Under the pieces are notes generated by a model. It was not told the origin of the DNA and did no database searches. It saw only the letters and a list, made by a program, of their open reading frames with translations. The translations under genes and the position numbers were made by a program. A stretch of 64,000 nucleotides of DNA from Streptomyces sp. NA02950 (GTDB lineage Bacteria; Actinomycetota; Actinomycetes; Streptomycetales; Streptomycetaceae): NCBI RefSeq assembly GCF_013364155.1, contig NZ_CP054916.1:8772001-8836000 (forward strand), in the 5' to 3' direction. This document shows, in pieces, positions 16,012-26,177 of this stretch. Every line of letters begins with the position of its first letter. Position 1 is the first letter of the stretch.

Positions 16012-16034
16012 CCGGGGCCAACGGAGCGCTGACA
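16012..16034. repeat. Inverted repeat between ATP-grasp and thioesterase genes
   Basis: TGTCAGC at 16012-16018 and GCTGACA at 16028-16034 form 7-bp arms with a 9-base gap. It lies upstream of the thioesterase start and downstream of the second ATP-grasp stop, so it may be an operator or a weak terminator. Confidence 0.35.
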
Positions 16035-16059
16035 ACCCCTATTTCAGACGTCCAGGCCC

Positions 16060-16974
16060 CTACGGGGCGGCCCGCCCCTCGCCCACCAGCGGTTTCGGGA
16101 AGCCGGGGAGCGTGTCCGCAGCGCCGCGCCCTCCGCGCGCGCTGTTGCCGCCGCGCCGGTCGGGTGCGCCTCGCGCGGCGGTGCGCAGCGCCAGCTCCGC
16201 CAGCGCACGCGGGGCGCCCACCTGCCCGCGTACGCCCGGGAACGCGTTGATGTCCACGATCAGCGGGATGCCCCCGCCCGCGTCGATGACATCCACGCCG
16301 TACACCTCCAGCGCGAAGACCGAGCCGACCTCGCGCACCAGCTCCGGCCAGCCCCGCGGCAGATCGCCGAGCGGCAGCGGCAGGCTGGGTCCACGGCCGC
16401 CGGGGGCCAGCTCCGAGCGGCGCAGCGCGGCGAACACCGTGCCCGCGATCACCCAGAGCTTGTGGTCCCAGCCGTCGTTCGGGATGAAGTCCTGGACCAC
16501 CACGGGCTCTTCGGGCCAGTCGGCGGCCAGGGCGCGCAGCGCCGCGGTGTCATCGGCCCGGGCCACCAGATCGTGCCGCCGGCTGTGGCGGCTCTTGACC
16601 ACGGCCGGGCCGTCGAGCCCTTCCGCCGTCAGCCCGCCGAGCGCCGCCGCCGTACGGGTGGCGGCGAACGGCAGCCCGGCCCGGCGGGCCCGTTCGGCCA
16701 TCGCCGTCCGGTCCTGGCAGAGTCCGGTGGCCGCGGCCGAGTTCACCACCGGGGCACCGCGTCGCTCCAGAAGCCGTGCGAGCGCCAGGGCCCTGGGCGT
16801 TCTGGCCTTGAGCAGATACACATCGGCGAGCGACCCGCGGGAGAGCGCGTCCGGCGTCGCGGGGTCGCAGGTGGCGGGGTCCAGGGCCACCACGTCGTGG
16901 CGGGGTGTCAGCAGGGCCGTGGTGTCCGCGAGAAGCTGATGGCCGGGGTCGGAGGTGATCAGGCCGATACGCAT
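16060..16974 (-). CDS. ATP-grasp ligase, second of a tandem pair
   Basis: A 304-residue RimK-like ATP-grasp protein. It has a pre-ATP-grasp alpha/beta domain (IGLITSDPGHQLL), the ATP-binding GPAVVKSRHSRR segment, VVVQDFIPNDGWDHKLWVI, and the metal-binding VYGVDVIDAGGG and LIVDINAFPG (residues about 235-265). The ATG overlaps the stop of the partner gene by ATGA, so the two are co-translated. The two proteins share the same architecture and probably arose by duplication. Substrates are unknown: ATP-grasp enzymes join a carboxylate to an amine. The Arg/Gly-rich tail is unlike the partner's. Confidence 0.75.
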   Translation of the reverse strand: MRIGLITSDPGHQLLADTTALLTPRHDVVALDPATCDPATPDALSRGSLADVYLLKARTPRALALARLLERRGAPVVNSAAATGLCQDRTAMAERARRAGLPFAATRTAAALGGLTAEGLDGPAVVKSRHSRRHDLVARADDTAALRALAADWPEEPVVVQDFIPNDGWDHKLWVIAGTVFAALRRSELAPGGRGPSLPLPLGDLPRGWPELVREVGSVFALEVYGVDVIDAGGGIPLIVDINAFPGVRGQVGAPRALAELALRTAARGAPDRRGGNSARGGRGAADTLPGFPKPLVGEGRAAP

Positions 16975-17882
16975 CAGCCGCCGCTCACCGCTGTCGCGGG
17001 CACGGGCGCCGAAGCCCCCACCGGCGCCACGGCCTCGACGGCCATCGCACCCTGGACCGGGGCCCGCGCGCCGTCGCCGCGCGCCAAGTCCAGTACCGCA
17101 CGCGCCACCCGCGCCACCGCGTCCGGCACCTCCCGGAAGCTGGGGAAGTCGTTCACGTCGACGACGACCGGTCCATCCGGCCCCAGCAGCACATCGACCC
17201 CGTACAGATCGAGGCCGTAGACCGCCCCGACCTCGGCGGCGAGGGCGGCCACCTCCGCGGACAGCGCCACCCGCCGCCCGCCTGCGCCCCGGTGGGGGCC
17301 GAGCGGTGAGGGGCACTCGGTCGCGTACAGCTCGCCGCCGACGCAGTACACCTTGAGGTCGAGGCCCGGGTTCGGCACATAGGGCTGGGCGATGAGCACG
17401 CCCTCCGCGGCCAGTTCGGGGCTGAGCGCGGCCAGCCGCCGCGGTGAGGACACCAGCCGCACCGCCCGTCCCGAACTGCCGTCCGCGGGCTTGACCACCA
17501 GCGGGTACGCCGACTCCGGTATCTCGGCCAGGGTTTCCGCCCGGGCCGCCGTCCAGGTCGGTGGCACCGGCAGCCCGTGGCTGTGTCCGATGGCCGCCGC
17601 CAGCGCCTTGTCCCGCACACCGCGGATCGAGCGTGCGTCGTTGACGGTGGTGAGCCCGACCGCCGCCGCGGCCTCCAGCAGTGTCAGGCCGGGGCCGCCG
17701 GAGACGGTTTTGAGCACCCAGGCGTCATGACTGCCCACCCGTACCGCGTCCGAGATCCGCGTCAGGGAGGTGCCCGGGCGGATCACATCGACCTGATGCC
17801 CCCAGGCGGCGAGCCGGTGGATCACCTCGCGGGGCATCCCGTCGTGGCGATAGCGCTCCTCCACCAGAAAGCAGAGTCTCAT
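16974..17882 (-). CDS. ATP-grasp ligase, first of a tandem pair
   Basis: A 302-residue protein with the RimK-type order: an N-terminal domain (CFLVEERYRHDGMPREVI), the ATP-binding YPLVVKPADGSSGRAVRLV, LIAQPYVPNPGLDLKVY, then LYGVDVLLGPDGPVVVDVNDFPSF carrying the Asp and Asn metal ligands. It ends in an Ala/Val/Pro-rich tail. It leads the two-gene operon. No precursor peptide, carrier or transporter is adjacent, so it cannot be tied to a RiPP pathway. The divergent psuK gene starts 170 bp away. Confidence 0.75.
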   Translation of the reverse strand: MRLCFLVEERYRHDGMPREVIHRLAAWGHQVDVIRPGTSLTRISDAVRVGSHDAWVLKTVSGGPGLTLLEAAAAVGLTTVNDARSIRGVRDKALAAAIGHSHGLPVPPTWTAARAETLAEIPESAYPLVVKPADGSSGRAVRLVSSPRRLAALSPELAAEGVLIAQPYVPNPGLDLKVYCVGGELYATECPSPLGPHRGAGGRRVALSAEVAALAAEVGAVYGLDLYGVDVLLGPDGPVVVDVNDFPSFREVPDAVARVARAVLDLARGDGARAPVQGAMAVEAVAPVGASAPVPATAVSGG

Positions 17883-18053
17883 CGGCCTTCTTCCTCATCA
17901 CCGGACAGGTCGCCGCGGGCTGTTGCCGAGGGTGTCCGGCCAGCCGAGATCCCCCAGGATGTCATCCGCCGTTCCGGCCTGATCTTCTGGCCCGTCGACC
18001 GCCACCGACCGGGCTCTATTTATTCGACTAAACTTCCTTTACTCTGCTGAACC

Positions 18054-19174
18054 ATGATGCTGACGCGCCGGGAGCGCGAAATCCTCGCGTTGCTGCGACG
18101 GGATCCGCTGGCCGGACCCCAGGCCATCGCCGACGCCCTCGGGACCACCCGGGCGGCGGTCAACGTCCATCTGTCGAACCTGGGCAAGAAGGGCGCCGTC
18201 CTGGGCCGCGGCTACATCCTGCGCCAGGAGAACGCGGTGGTGGTCATCGGCGGCGCCAACGTGGACGTCAAGGTGCGCAGCCTCGCCCCGGTCGCGTACC
18301 ACACCAGCAACCCCGGCCGGTCCCACACCAGCCCCGGCGGGGTGGCCCGCAACATCGCCGAGAACCTGGCACGGCTGGGCACCCCCACCCATCTCATCGC
18401 CGCCGTCGGCCAGGACGCGGCGGGGGAGCGGCTGCTGAGCGAGACCCGGGCCACCGGGGTGCGGGTGGACCATGTGCACCGCAGCACCCATCCCACCGGC
18501 ACCTACACGGCGGTGCTGGACGCCGACGGCGATCTGGTGGTGGCCATCGCCGACATGGCCGCGACCGACGGGCTGAGCCCGGGACACCTGCACCACGCAC
18601 GGGAGCTCATCGGTCACGCGAGCATGCTGGTACTCGACGGCAATCTCTCCCCCCAGGTGCTGTCCTACGCGCTGGACATCGCGTCCGCCACCGGTGTCCA
18701 GACCCTGGTCGACCCGGTGAGCGTCCCCAAGGCGGCGCTGCTCGCCCCGCTGTTCTCCGGCGAGCGCCCGGTGTTCGCCGTCACCCCCAACCTGGCCGAG
18801 CTCGGCGCCCTGACCGGCCACCCGGTCGGCGGGGACGACCGTGAACTGCTCGCTGCCGTGGCCACCCTCCACGAGCGCGGCGTCCAGCAGGTGTGGGTAC
18901 GGCTCGGGGAGCGCGGCAGCCTGCTCAGCACCACCGGCGCGGGCCACACCTTCCTCGAAGCGCCGGAGGCCGAGGTGCACGACGTCACCGGCGCCGGTGA
19001 CGCCATGCTCGGCGCCTTCGTCCACGCCCTGCTCACCGGTGCCGAACCGGCCGGGGCCGCCCGCTTCGGCCACGCCGCGGCCGCGCTGACCGTGGCCACC
19101 ACCGCCACCGTACGACCCGACCTGACCCCGCGTCTGATCGAGGACGCGCTGAACGCCCCCCTCCGGAGGACCCC

Positions 19175-19178
<4 letters not shown>
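18054..19178 (+). CDS. psuK: Pseudouridine kinase, PfkB family with N-terminal winged helix
   Basis: Phosphorylates pseudouridine to pseudouridine 5'-phosphate, the first step of its breakdown. The 374-residue product has a winged-helix segment (about 5-55: REREILALLRRDPLAGPQAI) that probably gives self-regulation, then a PfkB kinase domain starting VVVIGGANVDVK and ending in DVTGAGDAMLGAF, the PfkB signature with the catalytic Asp. It overlaps the glycosidase gene by ATGA. The promoter region (about 18015-18050) is unusually AT-rich. The start could be the ATG at 18054 or 18057. Confidence 0.88.
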
Positions 19179-20107
<929 letters not shown>

Positions 20108-20126
20108 GCGCTACCGGCCCCCGGCG

Positions 20127-20786
20127 CTACAGCGAGCGGGTCTCGGTGAGGACGACCCGGCCGCCGATCTCGATGGAGCCGTCCGGCTGGGGGCTGGTGA
20201 GGATCTGCGCCCCCGCCCCCTGTGTGATGTTGAGGGCGCGGCCCAGCTCGCTCGACAGGGTCAGCGCGGCCGAGCCGGTGGCCTCGTCCTCGACGATCGC
20301 GTCGCCCCGGCGCGGGAAGCCACGGGCCCGGACCCGCCCGGCCCGTTCGTCCAGCCACGCCCAGGCGTACAGCCAGCCCTCGCCCTCCGGCGGGGCGGGG
20401 AGGGCGTCGACCTCGGCCGCCGAGGCGTACTGATGCGTGCGCCGCCCCGAGGCCCACTCGGGGCGGCCGGTGATCCAGGTGAACTCGCCGTCCTGGCGGG
20501 CGAAGACCTCACCGGCGGGCGGCAGCAGCTCGGGCAGATCCAGCAGCCAGGCCGTGCCCACCAGGGGATGACCGGCGAAGGGCAGCCGGGCGCTCGGGGT
20601 GTAGATGTCCACGACGCCGCGCTCCGGGTCGTCGACGAACACGGTCTCGCTGAACCCCAGTCGGGCGGCGAGCCGTTGCCGCTCCCGCTCACCGGTCACC
20701 GCGCGGCCGTCGCGCAGCACACCGAGTACGTTGCCGTCGCGGCCGGAGGGACCGCAGAACACCCTGAGCACGTCGAGATCCGTCAC
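20127..20786 (-). CDS. PhzF-family isomerase-like protein
   Basis: A 219-residue protein with PhzF features: an N-terminal LDVLRVFCG strand, SETVFV carrying the catalytic Glu, LPFAGHPLVGTAWLL, and DEATGSAAL near the C-terminus. PhzF enzymes shift a proton in phenazine precursors; many family members act on other substrates. It is shorter than the usual 260-300 residues, and no phenazine genes are near. The start GTG at 20784-20786 is favoured; an in-frame TTG four codons upstream is possible. Confidence 0.8.
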   Translation of the reverse strand: MTDLDVLRVFCGPSGRDGNVLGVLRDGRAVTGERERQRLAARLGFSETVFVDDPERGVVDIYTPSARLPFAGHPLVGTAWLLDLPELLPPAGEVFARQDGEFTWITGRPEWASGRRTHQYASAAEVDALPAPPEGEGWLYAWAWLDERAGRVRARGFPRRGDAIVEDEATGSAALTLSSELGRALNITQGAGAQILTSPQPDGSIEIGGRVVLTETRSL

Positions 20787-20894
20787 CCCGGCATTCAAAC
20801 ATGATCGCCGGGCGGGACGTCCCGCCGTCCGGGGGCGGCCCATCGGGCCGGAAACCGGTTGCCGGGCCGGCCCGGACGGTGCTGGGGTGAGCCC

Positions 20895-21710
20895 ATGGAT
20901 CGTGACGCGGTACTGGCCCTGTACAACCGGCGGATGCGCCGGGGAGCCCTGCCCGACGGCCCCGGTGCGCGGATCGAGCGCGCGGGCGCGGTGGTGCGCC
21001 AGACCGGCGGCCGCGCGGACTGGAACGGTGTCCTGTGGTCCGATCTGGACCCGTCCACCGCGGATGCGGTGATCGAAGCGCAGATACGCCATTTCACGGC
21101 CCTGGGCCACGAGTTCGAGTGGAAGCTGTACGCGCACGACCGGCCGGACGACCTCGCGACGCGGCTCCGGGCGGCCGGGTTCACCGCCGGGCCCGAGGAG
21201 ACCCTGATGGTCGCCAGGACCGGCGATCTGGGTGCCGGGGGCGGGCCGCCCGAGGGCGTGCAGCTGTGCCCGGTGATCGACGCGGCCGGTGTGGAGGCGG
21301 TGTCCGACGTCCACGCGCGGGTCTTCGGCCCCGACGGCGGGCGCCTCGAACGCCGGCTGCTCGCCCGGCTCGCCGAGGCACCGGACACGGCCGTCGCGGT
21401 CCTCGCCGTGGCCGGTGACCGCCCGGTGAGCGCGGCACGGCTGGAACTGCCGCCGGGCGCCCCGTTCGCCGGACTCTGGGGTGGCGGAACGGTGCCGGAC
21501 TGGCGCGGCCGGGGTGTCTACCGTTCCCTGGTCGCGTTCCGCGCCCGTGTCGCGGCCGACCGCGGTTACCCGTGGCTCCAGGTCGACGCGTCCGACCTGA
21601 GCCGCCCGGTGCTGCGACGGCTCGGCTTCGTGCCCCTGACCACCACGACCCCGTTCGTCCATCCTAACTGGCCCCCATTGTCGGTGGGGTGTTCTACGGT
21701 CGAGCCATGA
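20895..21710 (+). CDS. GNAT-family N-acetyltransferase
   Basis: A 271-residue protein. The C-terminal half carries the acetyl-CoA fold: GLWGGGTVPDWRGRGVYRSL has the Q/RxxGxG/A pyrophosphate loop, followed by GYPWLQVDASDLSRPVLRRLGF, the usual beta5-helix4 region. The N-terminal half is a second, less conserved GNAT-like repeat (HEFEWKLYAHD, LATRLRAAGFTAGPEETLMV). The substrate is unknown. Its stop overlaps the start of the MmcQ/YjbR gene by ATGA. Confidence 0.8.
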   Translation: MDRDAVLALYNRRMRRGALPDGPGARIERAGAVVRQTGGRADWNGVLWSDLDPSTADAVIEAQIRHFTALGHEFEWKLYAHDRPDDLATRLRAAGFTAGPEETLMVARTGDLGAGGGPPEGVQLCPVIDAAGVEAVSDVHARVFGPDGGRLERRLLARLAEAPDTAVAVLAVAGDRPVSAARLELPPGAPFAGLWGGGTVPDWRGRGVYRSLVAFRARVAADRGYPWLQVDASDLSRPVLRRLGFVPLTTTTPFVHPNWPPLSVGCSTVEP

Positions 21711-22033
21711 CGATGTCCGACGATGTCCGTGAGATCGCTCTGTCGCTGCCCGAGACGACGGAGAAGGTCGCCTGGTCCATGCCCACGTTCCGGGTCGCCG
21801 GGAAGATGTTCGCCACCCTTCCCGAGGACGAGACCTCGATGGCCGTCCGATGCCCGAAGGAGGAGCGCGACGAACTCGTGCTCGCCGAGCCCGAGAAGTT
21901 CTGGATCGCCGACCACGAGGCCTGGTTCGCCTGGGTCCGGGTCCGGCTCGCCGCGCTGGACGACCGCGAGGAGTTGCGGGACATCCTCCTCGACTCCTGG
22001 CGGCAGGCCGCCCCCGGCAGACTGCTGGACTGA
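21707..22033 (+). CDS. MmcQ/YjbR-family protein
   Basis: A 108-residue small protein of the CyaY-like fold family. It shows the family pattern: ALSLPETTEKVAWSMPTFRV, then KMFATLPEDETSMAVRCPKEER, and a C-terminal LLDSWRQAAP helix. Members are described as DNA-binding or of unknown function. It is translationally coupled to the GNAT gene, which suggests a shared but unknown job. Confidence 0.8.
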   Translation: MTMSDDVREIALSLPETTEKVAWSMPTFRVAGKMFATLPEDETSMAVRCPKEERDELVLAEPEKFWIADHEAWFAWVRVRLAALDDREELRDILLDSWRQAAPGRLLD

Positions 22034-22237
22034 CCCCGGGCTCCGGACCGCCGGTCGCGCCGCTCACCGGACCGACCGCACCGCCCTCCCCGCGTCCGCA
22101 CCACTCCTCGAAATGTGCCGGTATCTCCGTTCGAGGGCGTCACCGACACGGGTGAAAGCGGGGCCACTTCCGGGCTATCGGAGTGCTGGATTCCGCTGAG
22201 CGGGGTTCCCTGGAGAGGGATCGGCAAGGGAGGCCGC

Positions 22238-22708
22238 ATGGTGCACGGCCACAGGACGAGCCGCTCCGCGGAGCGCCGCGGACCCTGCGCGACCGTACTG
22301 GTCGCGCTGCTGGCGATGACACTCCTGCACACCCTGCTGTCCCTCGGCGCCTCCCCGACCCCGCCCGCTGACCTGGGCTATTGCGGTGCCCTCCGCGCCC
22401 CGGCCCCGGTCCCCGCCGCACCGCGCGCCGAGGAGGAGTCCTCCGACGCGTCGCGGCCCGCCGCGCAGCCGGTCCGGGACGCCTACGGCCATCCCGCCGG
22501 CCACGCCGGGCACGCCGGTCATGTCGGACGGACCTGCGCCACCTCGGCCCCCGGCGCCCGCTCGGCGCCGACCGCGCCGGGCCATGTGGTGCTCGCCGCG
22601 GTCCGCGGTCGGCTCGCCGACCACACCTCCGGCACCGGCATCTCCGTCGCCGGGTCGGAGACGCCCGCCGCCCAGTTCTCCTCGCGCAGCGTCGTTCTGC
22701 GCTGCTGA
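22238..22708 (+). CDS. Small membrane-anchored, His/Gly-rich protein
   Basis: A 156-residue hypothetical. A basic N-terminus is followed by one hydrophobic helix (ATVLVALLAMTLLHTLLSLG) and then an Ala/Pro-rich extracytoplasmic region with GHPAGHAGHAGHVGRTC, a possible metal-binding patch. GGGAGG lies five bases before the ATG. It ends in Cys. Layout resembles the DUF6153-type protein at 49 kb but without a second helix. No function can be assigned. Confidence 0.5.
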   Translation: MVHGHRTSRSAERRGPCATVLVALLAMTLLHTLLSLGASPTPPADLGYCGALRAPAPVPAAPRAEEESSDASRPAAQPVRDAYGHPAGHAGHAGHVGRTCATSAPGARSAPTAPGHVVLAAVRGRLADHTSGTGISVAGSETPAAQFSSRSVVLRC

Positions 22709-22818
22709 CCGGCCCCGGGCCGTCCGTAACCCGCTCTCCGCGTGTGTCCCGCGGACCGTGGGGACGGTGCGCCCTGCCAGGCCAGCAGTCAGACATCCGA
22801 CACCGCAGGAGTACACCC

Positions 22819-23127
22819 ATGCCTCTCGACGTCCACGCCGCCATGCGGGCACTGATGCGGGCCGAAGCGGCCCGGTGCCCCGCCAACGCCACCCCGCCGC
22901 CTCCGCCCGCGATCGACCCGGAGGACCCGATGATCCCGGCGCACCCGAGGATTGATCCGCCCGGTCCCGCCGAGTCCGCGCGGCCGACCACCGGTGCCAT
23001 GGCGGTCCCGGCGAACGCGCCGCGGCGGCGCCCGCCGAGGCCGCGCCGCCTCGGTGCGCTGCCGCGCGCCCTCCAGCGGGTCTGGTCGTTCCCCCTGGTC
23101 CGGAGCGGACCGGCCGGGGACCGGTGA
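22819..23127 (+). CDS. Hypothetical Pro/Arg-rich protein
   Basis: A 102-residue ORF with AGGAG ten bases before its ATG. The N-terminus is a short helix (LDVHAAMRALMRAEAARC), the middle is Pro-rich and the C-terminus strongly basic with WSFPLVRSGP. No family is recognised. It lies 110 bp after the His-rich membrane gene and may share its transcript. The good ribosome site is the best support. Confidence 0.42.
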   Translation: MPLDVHAAMRALMRAEAARCPANATPPPPPAIDPEDPMIPAHPRIDPPGPAESARPTTGAMAVPANAPRRRPPRPRRLGALPRALQRVWSFPLVRSGPAGDR

Positions 23128-23309
23128 CACCACCCGTTGAGCACGTGGACGGGTTCGGGCAGACGGGTTCGGGCAGATCGACTCCTGAAGCCCGGTCCGT
23201 GAAGCCCGGTCCGTACGGACCGGACGCGCACCGGTGACTCCCCGCGCCGACCGAGCCGGGGCCGGTGACCGGACCGCGTGTCACACCGTCACGGCATCGG
23301 TGCGGTCCT

Positions 23310-25730
23310 TCACCCGCCGGTCCCTGACGGCCCGTTCGACAGGAGTCTCTCGCGCTGCGCCACGGCCCAGGCGTAGCCGGGATCCAGCGCCACGGCGCGC
23401 TCCAGGTCCGCCAGCGCCTCCGCGCGCCTGCCCAGGACCTCGAGGGACATCGCCCGGCTGCCCAGAGCCCACGCGTACCCGGCATCGAGCGCGAGCGCAC
23501 GGCTGTACTGCGCCACCGCCTCCTCATGACGGCCCGCGAGCCGGTAGACATCACCCCGCTCGCCCACCGTGCCCGCCATGCCCGGCGCCAGCTCCTCCGC
23601 CCGGTCCAGATCCTCCAGCGCGCCCGTCACATCCCCCAGGGCGCCGCGGACATGGGCCCGCCGGACCAGGGCCCAGACATAGTCCCCGCGCAGCCCGATG
23701 GCCCGGTCGAGATCGGCCAGGGCCTCCCGCGCCCTGCCGAGCGCCGCCTTCGTCTGCCCACGGCTGGCCAGGGCCACAGGGTCCGCCGGATCGGCCTCGA
23801 CCACCCGGTCCAGCCACTCCAGCGCCTCGTCGTACCGGCGCGCCCTGCGACAGGTCTCACCGCGCTCGCGCGGGATCCAGGTCGAGCCGGGCTCCAGGGC
23901 GTCCGCGCGGTCCAGCGCGGCCAACGCCCCGTCGACGTCCCCGGCCGCCCGATGCACCACCGCGCTGCCGAAGTGCGCCCGTACGCAGCCGGGGTCGAGG
24001 TCCAGCGCCCGCCGGAAGTCGGTCAGCGCGTCGTGGTACTCCTCGACCGAGCGGCGGTGCCAGCCGCGGACGACCAGCGCCTCGACGCGCCCGGCGCGAT
24101 CCAGCTCCGCCCGGTCCAGCAGCAGGCCCATCACCTCGATCCCGCGCCGCCGTCCATCCTCCAGCGCCATGAGCGCGTTCCGCCCCCAGGTGCGCAGTGT
24201 GTCGTCGTCGCAGTCCTCACCCGCCTCCAGAAGCGTCCGCGCCCAGGGGCGGGCGGCCTCCGGGCCCGTGTCGCACGCGTCGATGCCGTCCCGCAGCACA
24301 CCGGGCAGCGCCGCGGTGGGCCGGGCGCACAGCAGGTGGTAGGACTCCTCGAGACGCAGCGCCCGCCAGCGCTCGCGCCGCCACGGCGCGGCGGCGGACG
24401 CCTGTTCCTCAGCCGAGGGCCCCTGCTCGTCAGCGTCGGTCTCCCGCCACCGGGCGAAGGACTCCGCGAGCCGGGTGTGGGCCGCGCGCCACCGCTGGGG
24501 CGAGGTGGTCCGCCGGAGCCTCAGCATGGGAGCGCGGACCACGTCGTGGTAGCGGGCGAGCCCGGCGCGCTCGCTCACGAACGGCAGTGCGCGCAGCCAG
24601 CCGAACAGCTCCGCCGCCTCCTCGTCCACGGCCGCCCGGAACACGTCCTCGTTCAGCCGGCGCGGCAGCGCGCCCGCCAGGGCGGCGGACCGGCGCACCG
24701 GATCCCGCTCCCACTTCAGGAACCGCTCGACGGCCGTGCCGCTGGGGTCGTCCACACCGCCCGGCCCTTCCGCGTTCTCGGCGAGGGTGGACACCAGCAC
24801 CGGCAACCGGCCCGACAGCCGCAGCACATCGCGCACCACCGGCTCGTCGGTGATCCCCTTGGCGGCGAGCAACTGCCGTGCCTCGGCGTCGGTGAACGGT
24901 TCCAGCGGCAGTTCCTTGACAACATCGCTGAGATCGCCCCAGCAGCCGGGGTCGAGCCGGGTCTGCCCGGCGAGCACGATCACCGTGTTCGCGGGCAGGG
25001 TGCCGTACCGCTCGCTGGTGAGCAGCGCGCGCAGCCAGGAATCGAGCAGCGGACCGGTGCGCTCGTAGGTGTCGAAGCACAGCACGGCCCACGGCGCCGC
25101 GGCCGCCGCCTCCGACAACTCCCGGACCAGCAGCGGGGTCAGGGCCTGGACGGGATCCAGCACCAGCTGGACGTCCTTGTGGTCGCGGAAGCGGGAGCTG
25201 AGGGCGGCCCGCACCCGGTCGGTGCCCTGGGCGAGCGGCACCGGATCGACCGCGCCCGCCAGCGCTCCGACGCCGGGCACCAGGCCCGCCACCGCCAGCC
25301 CGGCCCGCGTGGCGGCCAGGCTGCCGGTGGTGGGTGCCGCGGGCTCGCCGTCCACCGGTATCGCCTCCGCCTCATGACGGCGCTGCCGATAGAGGGCCAG
25401 CTTCCGGTCCAGCGCGGTGAACGCGTGGCCCTGCCGGGCGAACGCGGCGCTGAGCGCGGCCATCGCCTCGACCACGCCGTCGGCCGACTCGTCGACACAG
25501 GCGGTGAGGGCGCCGTGTTCCTGACGGGCGGTCTGCTCCAGCTGACGCAGCAGCCAGGACTTGCCCACGCCCGCGTTCCCGTGGATGTGGAAGACGAAGC
25601 GATGGCGCTCGTCCTCCGGTGGCACACCGAAGTTGGCGCGGAAGGCGTCCAGTTCACCCCGGCGCCCCACGAATCCGGCGCGTCTGCGCCGCTGGATCAG
25701 CTCCTGCATCGACGGCCGTGCCCGCCCCAT
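23310..25730 (-). CDS. STAND-type AAA ATPase with C-terminal TPR array
   Basis: An 806-residue signalling ATPase. After a short N-terminal helix (MQELIQRRRRAGFVGRRGEL) comes a P-loop (HIHGNAGVGKSWLLRQLE), a Walker B region (AVLCFDTYERTGPLL), a sensor segment (NTVIVLAGQTRLDPG), then winged-helix and linker sequence. About eight TPRs follow from residue 560 (ALTDFRRALDLDPGCVRAHFG, AIGLRGDYVWALVRRAHVRG and similar). STAND proteins switch on ligand sensing and recruit effectors; none is fused or adjacent here. The start at 25728-25730 is set by GGAGGAGGGG, not the earlier in-frame codon. Confidence 0.78.
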   Translation of the reverse strand: MGRARPSMQELIQRRRRAGFVGRRGELDAFRANFGVPPEDERHRFVFHIHGNAGVGKSWLLRQLEQTARQEHGALTACVDESADGVVEAMAALSAAFARQGHAFTALDRKLALYRQRRHEAEAIPVDGEPAAPTTGSLAATRAGLAVAGLVPGVGALAGAVDPVPLAQGTDRVRAALSSRFRDHKDVQLVLDPVQALTPLLVRELSEAAAAAPWAVLCFDTYERTGPLLDSWLRALLTSERYGTLPANTVIVLAGQTRLDPGCWGDLSDVVKELPLEPFTDAEARQLLAAKGITDEPVVRDVLRLSGRLPVLVSTLAENAEGPGGVDDPSGTAVERFLKWERDPVRRSAALAGALPRRLNEDVFRAAVDEEAAELFGWLRALPFVSERAGLARYHDVVRAPMLRLRRTTSPQRWRAAHTRLAESFARWRETDADEQGPSAEEQASAAAPWRRERWRALRLEESYHLLCARPTAALPGVLRDGIDACDTGPEAARPWARTLLEAGEDCDDDTLRTWGRNALMALEDGRRRGIEVMGLLLDRAELDRAGRVEALVVRGWHRRSVEEYHDALTDFRRALDLDPGCVRAHFGSAVVHRAAGDVDGALAALDRADALEPGSTWIPRERGETCRRARRYDEALEWLDRVVEADPADPVALASRGQTKAALGRAREALADLDRAIGLRGDYVWALVRRAHVRGALGDVTGALEDLDRAEELAPGMAGTVGERGDVYRLAGRHEEAVAQYSRALALDAGYAWALGSRAMSLEVLGRRAEALADLERAVALDPGYAWAVAQRERLLSNGPSGTGG

Positions 25731-25868
25731 CGGCCCCTCCTCCCCGTTGCTCCCCAGTCTGCCAGCCGGGTCGGACAACGGGGCCGTCCCACCCTCCCGT
25801 TGGCCGTCCCGTTCTCAGGCTGGCCAGGGCGGGCGGTGTTCCGGCGGGCCCCCGTCGGCCGGGGCGGG

Positions 25869-26177
25869 TCAGGGGACACCGGCGAGGCGCAACAGCGCGG
25901 TGGTGGCGGCAGCCGCGGCCACGACGACCATGAACGGAGCCTTCCGCCAGGCGAGGACGGCCCCCGCCAGCACGCCCGCCGGACGGGCCCAGCCCGCGAA
26001 ACCGTGCCCCTGGGTCAGGGCGGCGGTGGCCAGCAGCGCGACGAGCAGCACCGCGGCCCCGATGGAGAGCAGTCGCCGCACCTCGGCGGACGGCTGGAAC
26101 CGGCCGTGGAGCAGGGGACCGGCCAGCCGGAAGCCGTAGGTCCCCACGGCCAGCAGCAGGAGTGCGGCCAGGATCAT
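25869..26177 (-). CDS. azlD: AzlD-family small subunit of branched-chain amino acid exporter
   Basis: A 102-residue membrane protein with about four helices (ILAALLLLAVGTYGFRLAGP, AAVLLVALLATAAL, AGVLAGAVLAWR, FMVVVAAAAATTALLRL). AzlD partners AzlC in export of branched-chain amino acids or related analogues. Its ATG overlaps the azlC stop by ATGA. A divergent XRE-cupin regulator gene and paired operators lie upstream of azlC, so the pair is probably induced together. Confidence 0.82.
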   Translation of the reverse strand: MILAALLLLAVGTYGFRLAGPLLHGRFQPSAEVRRLLSIGAAVLLVALLATAALTQGHGFAGWARPAGVLAGAVLAWRKAPFMVVVAAAAATTALLRLAGVP

